DNA from: Ichthyophis bannanicus
Taxonomy: Eukaryota > Chordata > Amphibia > Gymnophiona > Ichthyophiidae
Direction: 5' to 3'
Length of the DNA stretch: 64,000 nucleotides
Assembly (NCBI GenBank): GCA_033557465.1
Contig: CM066032.1
Location: 61,726,955-61,790,954 of the forward strand
Positions within the stretch are counted from its first letter, which is position 1. Every line of letters begins with the position of its first letter. Of the stretch, positions 9,497 to 19,740 are shown one piece after another. The position numbers and the translations under genes were made by a program. The notes beneath the pieces are model-generated. The model was not told where the DNA came from. It saw nothing but the letters and a program-made list of their open reading frames with translations, and made no database searches.

Positions 9497-9562
9497 AATA
9501 GAAGAACTGCTATAACCATACTGGGTCAGACCATAGGTCATCCAAACCCAGTAGTTCTGTTC
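9497..9562 (-). mobile_element. CR1 LINE 3' end fragment, first part
   Basis: The string ACTGGGTCAGACCATAGGTC is the reverse complement of the conserved CR1 3' region, seen again at about 36020. The fragment is cut by the L2 at 9563 and resumes near 10501. Confidence 0.6.
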
Positions 9563-10500
9563 ATCACGAAAGATCCAACATTTATACCACCATCACACCT
9601 ACATGTTAAGAATTCGGATCTGAAGTCTAATCACGAGGTTAGATATCTTGGTGTCACTCTGGATCAACATCTAAATATGAAATCCCATATAAGCAATATC
9701 ATGAAGGCTGTCTACCTCAAAATACGATCCCTCCGCCAACTCCGACCCTTATTAGAACCTACTGACTTTCGCACTGTCTTCCAAGCCTTGGTCACTCCCC
9801 TTTTCGATTATGCAAATATCATACTACATGGTTTACCTGCATATACTCTCCATCCCTTACAAATGGCTTTAAATACTGCTGCCCGAACCATTTATGGAGC
9901 TTCCAGATATGAGCATGTATCACCTCTCCTAGTTCAGCTACATTGGCTACCAATTAACAATTGACTCAAATACAAAGTCATTCTATTGTCATTTAAAATC
10001 CTTCACCATCTCTCAGCATCTTCCCTGGAAAACCTCTTACATTGGACACCAGACACCAGATCCAGAAGATCTAATATGGCTAACACCCTTGCAATTCCAG
10101 CTATGGCTATTAAAAACACCCAATTTGCTAGGAACAGAGCCTTCTCCATTTGTGTCCCACTGCTCTGGAACTCTCTCCCTGCTCCTATCCGTCTTATCAC
10201 TGACCTGTCAACCTTCCGCAAGGCAATTAAGACTCATCTTTTCCAGCTTTCATTCGACCATGTACCATAGCTGGCCATGGCCTCCCTTCTAATGCACAGC
10301 TTCTGTTCAGCTTGTATATAGTTACCTTCATTAAGACATCTGTCCTTAATGATATTTTCTATAGCTCTTTATACCTGTTTAATTTAAATTGTATCTGTTA
10401 AATGTAACTTAACCTGTCCTGTTCAATGTATTAAGTTGTTCTTATGTAAACCGCGCTGATCTTAAAAAGTGCGGTAAATAAAACCAAGTAAATAAATAAA
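9563..10500 (+). pseudogene. L2 LINE 3' half with broken ORF2
   Basis: Plus-strand L2 coding from about 9600 to 10270: R-Y-L-G-V-T-L-D, L-R-P-L-L-E-P, F-D-Y-A-N-I, then after a stop at about 9962 L-K-Y-K-V-I and the end signature W-N-S-L-P-A-P-I-R and F-R-K-A-I-K-T-H-L-F. The tail hairpin (ACCGC...GCGGT, about 10450-10473) is followed by (TAAA)n to 10500. 5'-truncated and broken by one clear stop. It splits the CR1 fragments on either side. Confidence 0.82.
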
Positions 10501-10757
10501 TACATTTTTCCAGCAGCCAATCTGATTACATGGATCTGGTAGGAAATCCAAAAAATAGCTAGATTCCATGCTACTTATCCCCCAATTAGCTTTCCCCAGG
10601 CCTACCTTAATTACAGTCTATTGACCTTTTCTCTAGGAACTTGTCCAAACCTTTTTTACCCAGCTATGCTAACTGATTTTTAGGGATATGCTGTCATTTG
10701 AAACAACATTTCCTATATAGTTTCATAAAGCTTTTTGTGTGGAAACAAAAGTAAAAA
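10501..10757 (-). mobile_element. CR1 LINE 3' end fragment, second part
   Basis: Strings such as TCCATGCTACTTATCCC and GGAACTTGTCCAAACC match, on the minus strand, the untranslated and end region of CR1, and the second recurs at about 36190-36210. The fragment is the continuation of 9497-9562. DIRS A2 begins directly after it. Confidence 0.65.
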
Positions 10758-11025
10758 AAAACGTAGTTACTCACCCGAACCAGGTGTTCACCGGGGACAG
10801 CAGAAATCAGTCCTCACATATGGGTGACGTCGGCGCCGACGGAGCCCTCGTGTGGAGCAAATCCCCAGCTTTCATAGAAAGCCTTTGGGAATTGCAACAC
10901 GCATGCGCGGTCCCCTTCCCGTCCAAGGGTGCCATTTTGCTCAGTCAAATGACATAGCTAAAAAGACGGCAAAAAGAACAAAATATAATAATAGGACTGC
11001 AACTCCAAGGGGAGGAGGGAGGGTC

Positions 11026-11123
11026 GTGAGGACTGATTCTTGCTGTCCCTGGAGAACACCTGTTACAGGTGAATAATTATGCTTTCTCTGGGAACAAGCA
11101 GGAAGTCAGTCCTCACATATGGG
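11026..11123. repeat. DIRS A2 internal complementary region
   Basis: Reverse complement of the left outer end joined to that of the right outer end, as in A1, with scattered mismatches that mark the age of the copy. Confidence 0.82.
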
Positions 11124-11267
11124 ACTCCCCAGCCATAGGCTACTGAGAACCCATAGCTGAAAAATAGGTTCTCTCTATGAGAGCTGCAAGCAGCCACAAT
11201 AGGAATCTAACTGAGAGAGTAGCATTCTGGTAGCCTGACACAGAAGGGTCGGAGGGCAAGAGTTGCC

Positions 11268-12349
11268 TAGACCTCGAAAAGGTTACGGAGTACAGCCTTG
11301 CCAAAAGCACTGTCCCGTCGGGATTCCCTATCCAGGCAGTAATGGGTTGCGAAAGTCTAACCCGAAGACCAGGTGGCGGCCCGGCAAATGTCTGCCAGTG
11401 GGACAGAGCAGAAATGAGCCACTGATGCCGCCATGGCCCTGACCCGAAGGGCCATGATGCGACCCTCCAACAGAAGCTCAGCTGCCCTGTATGCCCAGGC
11501 AGTACAGTCCGCCACCCAGGTGGACAGTGTACGCTTGGAAACAGCCATCCCCAGCTTACTGGGGTCGTAGGATACGAAGAGCTGAGAAGCCCTTCTATGG
11601 CCCTGCGTACGCTGAATATAGAAGGCCAACACCCTCTTGCAGTCCAGGGTATGCAGAACTGTCTCTGCCCAACTGGCATGCAGCCTGGGAAAGAAGGTAG
11701 GCAGCACCACCTCCTGGTTGAGGTGGAACGAAGAGACCACTTTCGGAAGGAACTTGGGTGTGTGCAGAACACCACCCGGTTTCTATAGAACCTTGTATAA
11801 GGCCTGTCGGACACAAGGGCCTGAAGCTCACTCACTCGCCGAGCCGACGTGAATGCCACCAAGAAAACTACCTTCCAAGAAAGGTAGCGTAGATGGCAGG
11901 TTGCCATCGGCTCAAAGGGAGGCCGAGTAAGCTGCCCTAAAACCACATTCAAATCCCATTCGGTGGCCAGAGGGCGGACCGGAGACTTCAGAAGAAGCAG
12001 GCCTCTCAAGAACCTAGAAACCAGGGAATGTGCAGAGAGAGGCTTCCCCTCCACCGGGAAGTGGTTTGCCGCAAGGGCACTGAGGTGAACTCTGATGGAG
12101 TTGGACTTAAGGCCCAAATCTGAAAGGTGGAGAAGGTACTGTAAGACCACTGCAACGTGGCAGGAGAAAGGGTTTACAGTATGCTCCTCGCACCAAGCCA
12201 CAAACCTACACCACTTGAAGGCATAGGTCCGTCTAGTTGACAGCCTCCTTGAGGCCAGCAAGACCTCTTCCACATCTGTTAGAAGTAGGAGTGGTGCGAG
12301 CACTACCCTTTCAGCAGCCATGCCATTTGGTTGAGGGAACTGAGATTGG
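11268..12349 (-). pseudogene. DIRS A2 tyrosine recombinase, broken
   Basis: Clear homology to the A1 recombinase: S-T-R-R-T-Y-A-F-K-W, then S-A-R-R-V-S-E-L-Q-A-L with the first catalytic arginine. A frameshift falls near 11740-11760. After it the H-x-x-R box reads A-L-R-V-R-A, so the catalytic histidine has become leucine (about 11441-11455). A stop then falls just after W-S-S-G (11357), before the nucleophile tyrosine region. It cannot make an active enzyme. Confidence 0.85.
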
Positions 12350-14186
12350 GGTGCAGGAGTGCGCCCCCCCTCCTGGGACAGGAGGTTTGGAGAGGACCCC
12401 AGGGGAATGGGGGCCTCCACCACTAGCTGAAGTAGAAGCGGACACCAGGGGCTACCAGGATGACCGAGGCCTTGTCCTGGAGGATCTTGAATAGAGTCTT
12501 GGCCACCAGAGGCGTCGGGGGAAATGCATACAAGAGGCCCACAGACCATGATATGAGAAATGCATCAGCAGCCACCCTGTGCGGGTGTGGCTGCCTGGAG
12601 CAGAACCGGGGCAACTGGTGACTGACCAGACTCGCAAACAAGTCCATTACTGGCCGTCCCCGGGTCTGAAAAAGACAATGGACTACTCTCTTGTCCAGCT
12701 GCCACTTGTGGGGCTGGAGAATCCTGCTTAGCCTGTCGGCTAAGTAGTTGTCCTGGCCTGACAGGTAAACAGCCCGCAGATGAATGCCATGCCGGACTGC
12801 AAAGGAGCACAGATCCAGGGTTTCCTGACATAGTAGGCGGGACCCCGTGCCGCCCTGTTTGTTCACAAAGAACATGGATACTTGGTTGTCTGTCTGTACC
12901 AATACAGGCTCCTGAGCCAAGGTCCGCCAGAATACTCCCAGAGCCAGGCGGATGGCACGGAGCTCCAAGAAATTGATTTGTTGTGTTCTCTCGTTTGGAG
13001 ACCACAACCCCTGAGTACAAATCCCCTGGCAATGGGCTCCCCAGCCCAGCAAAGATGCATCTGTGGTCAGGATCCTCGTGTGTCGAGGAGCCTGGAAAGG
13101 CATCCCTGCTTCCAAGTGGAATGGTGGAAGCCATCAGTCCAGGGATTGTACTAGTTGTCTGGACACCGTGACTCAGCCTCGGAGGCCGCCTGTGGCCTGT
13201 GTCCACTGGTCTCTGAGGCACCAATGAGCAGTTTGCATGTGGAGATGGGCATCTGGTGTTACATGGACAGTGGAGGCCATGTGCCCGAGGAGGCGCAGAA
13301 TGTGCATTGCTGACACTTGGGATCTGCGATTCACTTGGCGTGCCAGGGCCAGAAGGATCTTTGCCCTGCCTGCCGGTAGGTAGGCCCTTGCCTGAAGGGT
13401 ATCGAGTCTTGCCCTAATGAACTCTAGTTGTTGAGTGGGGACAAGGCTGGATTTGGAGTAATTGATTACAAACCTCAGATGCTGGAGCACCTGGATAGTG
13501 CGGGATGTGGCCTGATGGACCTCTCTGGCTGAAGTGGCTCTGATGAGCCAGTCGTCTAGGTAGGGGAAGACAAAAACCCCTTGAAGTCTGAGAAAGGCGG
13601 CCACCACTGCCAGGCATTTTGTGAATATGCTGTGGGCAGAGGCCAGGCCAAAGGGAAGTACCCTGTACTGGTAGTGATTGCCTCTCACCACAAAGCGCAG
13701 ATATTGCCTGTGGTCTGGGTGTATTAGGATGTGTGTGTACGCATCCTTTAGGTCTAAGGAGCATAGCCAGTCTCCCTGGCGGAGCTAAGGCAGCAATATT
13801 CCAAGGGAGAGCATCTTGAACTTCTCCCTCACCAGGAATTTGTTTAAGTTGCACAGGTCGAGGATGGGTCTGAGGCCTCCTGTCCTTTTTGGTACCAGAA
13901 AGTGCCTGGAATAGAAGCCCTTACCCTGTAGGTGGTGGGGCACCGGTTCTACCGTCTGATCCTCGAGAAGACCTGCCAACTCCTTCAAAAGGTGGTCCCG
14001 GTGAAAGGGAGATCTGAGGGGCTCTCCTGGGAAATAAGGAGGAGGTACTTGGGTCAAATGAAGGAGAGAGTCCTGATGGACTATCTGCAGGACCCGGGCA
14101 TTGGTGGTAATGGCTGTCCATCTGTAGGCATACAGGGCAAGCCTTCCTCCTGTGCATTGCCTGTACCCTGTGGGGAGAAGGGCCAT
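12350..14186 (-). pseudogene. DIRS A2 RT-RNase H, broken
   Basis: The RT start is open from about 14186 to a stop at 13785 that follows L-G-I-L-L-P. The frame resumes with R-G-N-H-Y-Q-Y-R-V and the intact Y-L-D-D-W-L-I box (about 13545-13565) to 13173. Another break precedes the RNase H part (13115-12423), where T-T-D-A-S-L-L-G-W-G, E-L-R-A-I and Q-T-D-N-Q are preserved. At least two disabling changes. Confidence 0.85.
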
Positions 14187-14261
14187 GCTGTGAGAGTCAA
14201 AAGCCGCTAAAGGCTGGGCCAGAACCAGTGCCTGGGGTTTGGGGGCTTTCTGCTTATGAGG

Positions 14262-16305
14262 GCCATGCCCCTGTCCCTTGGCCTGCTACCCCTGTTGTGG
14301 AGTCGGGGAGGCCTGAAAATGGGGGTAGCTTTGGTAAGCAGTACCCTTCCTCGGGTAAAAGGGCTTCTTATCTGAGCCCTTCTTTTGAGAAGGGGCAGAG
14401 GTCTTCTTTGAGAGCCGTGTCCTCGGACTCTATTTCCGCAGTCTTATCAGTCATGGGTTTGCCAAAGAGGTTCTTTCCTTGGCATGGGACATTGACCAAT
14501 TTGTCCTGAACCCATTGCTCAAGGTCCGACGACTGTAGCCATGCTTGGCGGCGTGCATCGATGCCCGCTGCAGCTACCCAGCCAACTACTCAAACCCGTC
14601 ATAGGCTGCTCGAGTCATGAACTTCGAGCACTCACGGAGGCCGGTGGACAGGCTTTTGAAGCACTGCAAAGGTCCCTCGGAGAGACCATTCGAGAACCCG
14701 GCGAGTTCCTTCGCCAGATCCCTCAGGTACATGCCCACGTACAGCTGATAGGCCTGGATTCGACCGGTCAGCATTGAACCCTGAAAGCACTTCTTGTCAA
14801 AGGCATCCAAGTTGCGGGCCTCCCTGCCAGAAGGCACCGAGGAGTGTGTCTTCTGGCTCTTCAGCCTGCGCATGGCTGATTCCACAACCATGGAGTTGTG
14901 CGGCAATTGTCTCTTTTGAAATCCAGGGCTCTTACGGACTCGGTACATCGAGTCGATCCGTTTGCTGATCAGCAGCGCTGACGCCGGTGTCTCCCACATG
15001 CGGAGCATCAGTCGTTCCAGGATCAGAGGCACGGGTACAGTAAAGGTCCTCCTGAGGGGGAAAGTTATACTGCAGGATCTCGAGTTCGTCGGCTCGAGGA
15101 TCCTCCTCGGACTCCGTGGGGAATACCAAAGCCTTTGACATGTCCCTCACGAAGTCCAAGAACCTAGTGTCCTCCAGAGGGGACCTTCTCAGAGGTTTGG
15201 ACACCGGGGAATCGGACGGGACATCCCTGTGCCGACAGGTGTCAGGGGACTCTTCCTCCTACGTCTCCCACCCTGATGCCTCTGAGGAGGAATCGATGGG
15301 CTCCGGCATCGAGTGCCCCGGCATCAACCGCCCCGACGCCGGTTGGACCAGCGGCGACGACCTCGGCCCCGAGCAGGAAGCCGAGAGGGATCTCGGCCAA
15401 GGATCAACTCGAGTCCGCATGGTCTCGAGGATTGGCTCGGCCTCCGGAGTCGACTCAGACATCGGTGGCCTGGTGGTCGGGGCGGAAGGACCGGTCAGAC
15501 CGGCAATCAGCGCCTGCTGCTGCTCCATGAAGGCAAATGTACTTGGTCTCTTAGTGAACGTATGGAATCCAAATTAATAGGTTTCGTTCAACTCTAACAA
15601 TACTTAAATGAAGCTTCTTTGTCACTGTTTTTTATTATAATAAAAATAATAAAAAACAGTGACAAAGAAGCTTCATTTAAGTATTGTTAGAGTTGAACGA
15701 AACCTGTTAATTTGGGCTCCATGAAGGCAGACATACTGCGCTCCAGGGCCACCATTCTGAGACCGTTCAGAAGGGTCCACAGCCACTGGGTCGGGTCCCA
15801 ACGTTGGTTCCCCCGGAGGGGAGTCCTTGAAGAGGACAGTTGTTACCTGCCTCGGCTGCTCCGTTTCCCACCGAGAAAGCTTCGTTGGACGCTCCATCTC
15901 CGAGGATCCGGGCCGGTGCTCAGGGCTCCGCGACTGGTCCCAGGAGGGACCAGGTCGTTCAGAGCCATCCAACGACGCCGCTTTCAAGGATTTTTTCTTC
16001 CTTCGATGTTCCCATGAGGGAGACCCCCTCTCCGAGGAACCCCTACGACGCTCGGACTCGGAGTGCTCCCCCCGAGACGTAGAGGCCACAGATGAGGTCC
16101 GGGCTCGCGAAGGTACGGACTCGGGAAAAATCCTATCATGCTGCTGCTGGCAGCTTCTCAAGGCCTTCGAGGACACCTTCCTACACGGGCCACAGACCTT
16201 CGGGTCATGGTCAGGCCCGAGGCACCGGAGACAGCAGTCATGTGTATCGGTGAGGGACATTAGTTTAGCACACCAATCACATTTCTTAAACCTGCTGGCA
16301 GTCAC
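14262..16305 (-). pseudogene. DIRS A2 Gag, broken and split by a palindromic insert
   Basis: The N-terminal cysteine cluster is kept (C-D-W-C, C-L-R-C-L-G-P-D-H, C-G-P-C). The frame is open from 16305 to the insertion at 15715, then continues in pieces (15528-15259, 15204-14932, 15032-14586) in different frames. The conserved core is recognisable (H-N-S-M-V-V-E-S-A-M, S-K-F-M-T-R-A-A-Y-D). Confidence 0.8.
15543..15715. mobile_element. Palindromic foldback element in DIRS A2 gag
   Basis: Two arms of about 75 bases (about 15562-15638 and 15647-15723) are near-perfect reverse complements around an AT-rich centre of a few bases. The insert is flanked by direct repeats of 21 bases (15522-15542 and 15716-15736) with 3 mismatches, which look like an old duplication of the Gag target. 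No coding capacity. The family is not recognised; the AT-rich hairpin shape suggests a MITE. Confidence 0.75.
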
Positions 16306-16749
16306 TGGGGGAAAAAGCGCCCCTGTGAGTTCGAAGACCCGGGCTGCCAGTGAAAAAGAAAAAGAGCGGGAATGCTAGTCACGAAGGACAAAAACCGAAA
16401 AATCAAGCCGGACTCGATACCGGTGTACCGAGCTGAAGCGGGAAGGGGAACCGGTGTCGATCCGGTAAGGGAAAGAAACGAATTACTAACTTTTTAAACT
16501 TTTTCCACGGTGACAGTTGGACAACGTCCGGAGGGCTCCAAGGAAAAAAGGAGACTGAACAAGATGGCACCCTTGGGCGGGAAAGGGACCGCGCATGCGT
16601 GATCCAATTCCCAAAGGCTTTCTATGAAAGCTGGGGATTTGCTCCTCATGAGGGCTCCATCGGCGCCGATGTCACCCATATGTAAGGACTGACTTCCTGC
16701 TTGTTCCCGGAGAAGATGGTATTTCATCACTTCCCCTCTGTTCTTAACA

Positions 16750-16935
16750 GCATGCACTATCGCTCAATCCTGCATACTATGGGCAAAGAGCATGCACTGC
16801 TGAATGACAATGCGCACTATTCGAGCATGGACACACACTATGCTTAATAGTGCACACTACTCGCCCACAGCATGCACTATTGCTCAACAGTGTACACTAT
16901 TCATACATAGCGTGCACTATTGAGAGACAGTGTGT
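16750..16935. repeat. Degenerate minisatellite with GCATGCACTATT-like units
   Basis: At least eight diverged units of the type G-C-A-T-G-C-A-C-T-A-T-T, alternating with CAGTGTACACTATT-like units, give a repeat with a period of roughly 20-40 bases. Many units are partly self-complementary (TGCACTAT against ATAGTGCA). No coding frame. Confidence 0.65.
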
Positions 16936-17102
16936 GCAAATAATGGTATCTTCCTCTGACATGAAATTAAAAAATAAAACAAAATGAAAAATTCTGAAAA
17001 CATGGGAAACTAAACAAAAAGAATGTTTGGCTTGCACACCCTTACTGCTTTTGCAACATCCTCTGACACAGAGTTCCAAAGCTAAACTATGTGTTGAGTG
17101 GA
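16936..17102 (-). mobile_element. Possible CR1 3' fragment
   Basis: The string CATCCTCTGACACAGAGTTC near 17050 resembles the minus strand of a conserved CR1 segment (compare about 36246-36270). The rest is AT-rich and unassigned. Confidence 0.35.
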
Positions 17103-17940
17103 AAAAGCGTAGTTACTCACCTGTAGCAGGTGTTCTCTGTGAACAGCAGAAATAAGTCCTCACGTATGGGTGATGTCACCGATACAGCCCTGCACGGAAT
17201 GCTCCCAGCTTCCAAAGGAATCTTTTAGGAGATACACCATGCCTGCCCGCTATGGCACCATATTCTCCAGTACAATAACATAGCAGGAGCCAAAAAGGCA
17301 ACTCCCCGGGGAACTGTGAGGGTTGTGAGGATTTATTCCTGCTGTTCATGGAGAATATCTGTACAGGTGAGTAACTATGCTTTCTCTGCGAACAAGCAGG
17401 AAATAAGTCATAAATGGGACTCACAAGCTACAGGCTACCAGAACCAGAGGAGATAAGCAGCCCAACTAGGCATTGAGAACTGGAGAATTTAGGAATACCA
17501 GAAAGATAGTCTCACTGAGGGACTCATCTGATTCAATATCCTCAGCAGACATCGATCTGAGTAAACTGAAAGCAGGTAGTCTGGACGGCGGGAAGGGTAA
17601 GTGGGTAGGAGTTGACTCTAAGACCCAAAGAGATGCTGGAGCACAGTCTGGCCAAAATTGCTATCTCGTTGGGCATCCCCATCCAGACAGTAGTGGACTG
17701 CACAGGTATGGATCGAAGACCACGTCATGGTCCTGCAGGTTTTTTTTTCTACAGACACAGAATGGAGGTTGGCCACTGGTGTAGCCATTGATGGACATTA
17801 TGAGCTGTGACACGACCTTCAAAGGCTCAACCCAGCTAGAGAATATGCATGAGTGATGCAGTCCACTAGCCAGAGGGATAGCGTATGCTTCAAGACAGCA
17901 ACGCCCAGCCTATTGGGGTCGAAGGAGATGAATGGCCAGG
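17103..17940 (-). mobile_element. DIRS family A-like left-end fragment (A3)
   Basis: The outer end (about 17103-17170) and an internal complementary region (about 17326-17415) have the A-family design. The stretch 17620-17935 on the minus strand resembles the C-terminal part of the recombinase, with several breaks. The copy stops within the recombinase gene where an L2 tail begins. Fragment A4 at about 33430 could be a displaced part of the same element, but the missing middle prevents proof. Confidence 0.75.
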
Positions 17941-17965
17941 TGGATTTAGTTAGCAGGGCTTATAT
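17941..17965 (-). mobile_element. L2 tail end, left flank of DIRS B
   Basis: TTTAGTTAG-type tail followed by TTATAT. Joined to ACCGCTTTTCACCGGG at 23834 it makes the usual L2 tail and hairpin, so DIRS B sits inside this L2 tail. Confidence 0.6.
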
Positions 17966-18506
17966 GAAGAAATTAGGCCTTACCTGCTAATTGTCTTTCC
18001 TTGAGTTCTCTCCGGGCCAGTCCGGAACAAGAGGGTTGTCAACCTTCTCCAGCAGCTGAGGACTGAATGCTGAAACTTTTTTCCATGAACTAGCATCTGG
18101 CTCCCCCTAGTGGCCAACCTCAGTCTAACGGTGAACAAGCAGTGGAAAAGCACACACAAGACCAGAAAGAGTACACACCACCGACAGGAAACCAAGCATG
18201 CCGCAACTCGTGAACACTGATCGGCTTCAAAAAACCGCAGTGCCCCAGAAAACGGGCAACAGGTGCGGAAAGAATTAGAGATATACACAGTCAAGTTTTT
18301 TTTTTTTCTTTTTTTGTTTTTTTTTATTGTAAACAAAGAAACGCGGAACCCCCCCATAACCTGTCGAGCCGGTTCCGGAGCAGAAACACCATGAAATTCT
18401 TTGAACATCCCTGCCCCGATCATCCCTCTGGAAGGGAGGAATGACCCTACCGAGGGACTGCACCTAACCAAGAGAACTGATACAGCACTAAGAATATCCG
18501 GGTGGG

Positions 18507-18612
18507 TCCCGGACTGGCCCGGAGAGAACTCAAGGAAAGACAATTAGCAGGTAAGGCCTAATTTCTTCTTCCTCTTCGCCTCTCCGGGCCAGTCCGGAAC
18601 AAGAGGGTAGTA
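18507..18612. repeat. DIRS B internal complementary region
   Basis: Joins the reverse complements of the left end (17966 onward) and the right end (to 23833), with the junction at about 18571-18576. On the plus strand it holds CAG|GTAAGG (CAG at 18548-18550), a CTAAT string, a long pyrimidine run and a CCAG ending at 18602. Confidence 0.88.
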
Positions 18613-18624
18613 CCAAAGCAGTAC

Positions 18625-19740
18625 TCATCCCAGGGAGGGACCCGCTAGACCCGCAATGACGGCCGAAGCCCCCACAACAGCATCCCTGCGAGCCTGGACA
18701 TCCAACCTATAGTGTCTGGAAAAAGTGTGTAGCGAAGACCAAGTAGCCGCCCGACAAATATCGACAGGCGGAACCAAAGCAAGCTCCGCCCAGGATGCCG
18801 CCTGAGCACGAGTGGAATGCGCCCGAAAACCTTCAGGGAGCGCTTTACCCCCCGCCTGATAGGCCGCTACCACCGCCTGCTTCACCCAGCGAGCTATAGA
18901 GGCCTTGGAGGCCGCCGCCCCCTTACGAGGCCCGCCAAACAGAACGAACAGCCTGTCCGTTTTACGCAAAGACGCCGTCCGACGCAAGTACGCCCGGAGC
19001 AGTCTACCTAAATCCAACTTACGGAGAACCAGCTCAATGGGCTTGCCATCCCGGTCCGAAAAAGTCGGCAGGGAGATAGACTGATTAAGATGAAAATTGG
19101 ATACCACTTTGGGGAGAAAAGACGGAACCGGACGCAACGTCACTTTATCCGAGGAAAAATGAAGAAAAGGCTCACGGCAAGACAATGCTTGCAGATCCGA
19201 AATCCGCCTAGCGGAACACAAAGCCACCAAGAAAACCGTCTTCCAGGAGAGTTCCTTGAGCGAGATATCCCGCAGTGGCTCAAAAGGCAGCCTCGCCAAG
19301 GCCTCAAGAACCAAATTGAGATCCCAAGCCGGCACGACTGAACGCACCGGCGGATGCAGGTTCCGCACCGCCCATAAGAAGTGAACCACGTCCGGATGAC
19401 CAGAGAGGGGAATCCCACGCACCTTACCCCGAAAACAAGCCAGCGCTGCTAATTGCACCCTGAGGGTAGCGAGTGCCAAACCCTTATCCAGACCCTTCTG
19501 GAGGAAAGACAGGATTTCCGGAATAAGAGTCTCGCCAGGAAGGAAACCCCGTTGAGCACACCAGCGCTCAAACACACGCCAAACGCGAACATACAACAAT
19601 GACGTGGAACGTCGCCGAGCCCGCAACAAAGTAGAGACCACCGCCGACGAATATCCTCTACTTCTCAACCGGTCCCTTTCAAGAGCCAAGCCGTAAGCAA
19701 GAAGCGATCCACGTCGGGCATGAAGAGAGGGCCCTGCAGC
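18625..19740 (-). CDS. DIRS B tyrosine recombinase (YR), intact
   Basis: About 370 residues from the region of A-Y-G-L-A-L-E-R to the stop at 18625. Motifs in order: R-R-R-S-T-S-L-L-Y and V-W-R-V-F-E-R-W-C (core-binding), the first arginine in S-A-R-R-I-S-D-L-Q-A-L, the H-x-x-R box in A-H-S-T-R-A-Q-A-A-S, and the tyrosine in H-Y-R-L-D-V. No stop or frameshift. The open frame continues upstream to 20430 over the RNase H gene, in another frame, which I treat as a shadow; the true start is not visible. The role is integration of circular cDNA. Confidence 0.87.
   Translation of the reverse strand, partial: AAGPSLHARRGSLLAYGLALERDRLRSRGYSSAVVSTLLRARRRSTSLLYVRVWRVFERWCAQRGFLPGETLIPEILSFLQKGLDKGLALATLRVQLAALACFRGKVRGIPLSGHPDVVHFLWAVRNLHPPVRSVVPAWDLNLVLEALARLPFEPLRDISLKELSWKTVFLVALCSARRISDLQALSCREPFLHFSSDKVTLRPVPSFLPKVVSNFHLNQSISLPTFSDRDGKPIELVLRKLDLGRLLRAYLRRTASLRKTDRLFVLFGGPRKGAAASKASIARWVKQAVVAAYQAGGKALPEGFRAHSTRAQAASWAELALVPPVDICRAATWSSLHTFSRHYRLDVQARRDAVVGASAVIAGLAGPSLG

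Larger units (their letters stand above)
10758..16714 (-). mobile_element. DIRS retrotransposon, family A copy 2, decayed
   Basis: Full-length layout like A1: left terminal repeat 10758-10950, internal complementary region 11026-11123, right terminal repeat 16552-16714, and genes on the minus strand in the order Gag (16305 to about 14262), RT-RNase H (about 14186-12350), YR (about 12349-11268). All genes carry stops or frameshifts. The right-end splice-acceptor-like CCAG of A1 is changed to CCGG here, and the left-end donor reads CGG|GTGAGT. Gag is split by a palindromic insertion at 15543-15715. Confidence 0.9.

Noticed and set aside
16750..16935. CRISPR-like array
   Set aside because: Units are diverged and unevenly spaced, with no unique spacers of constant length; this is a vertebrate-type minisatellite.
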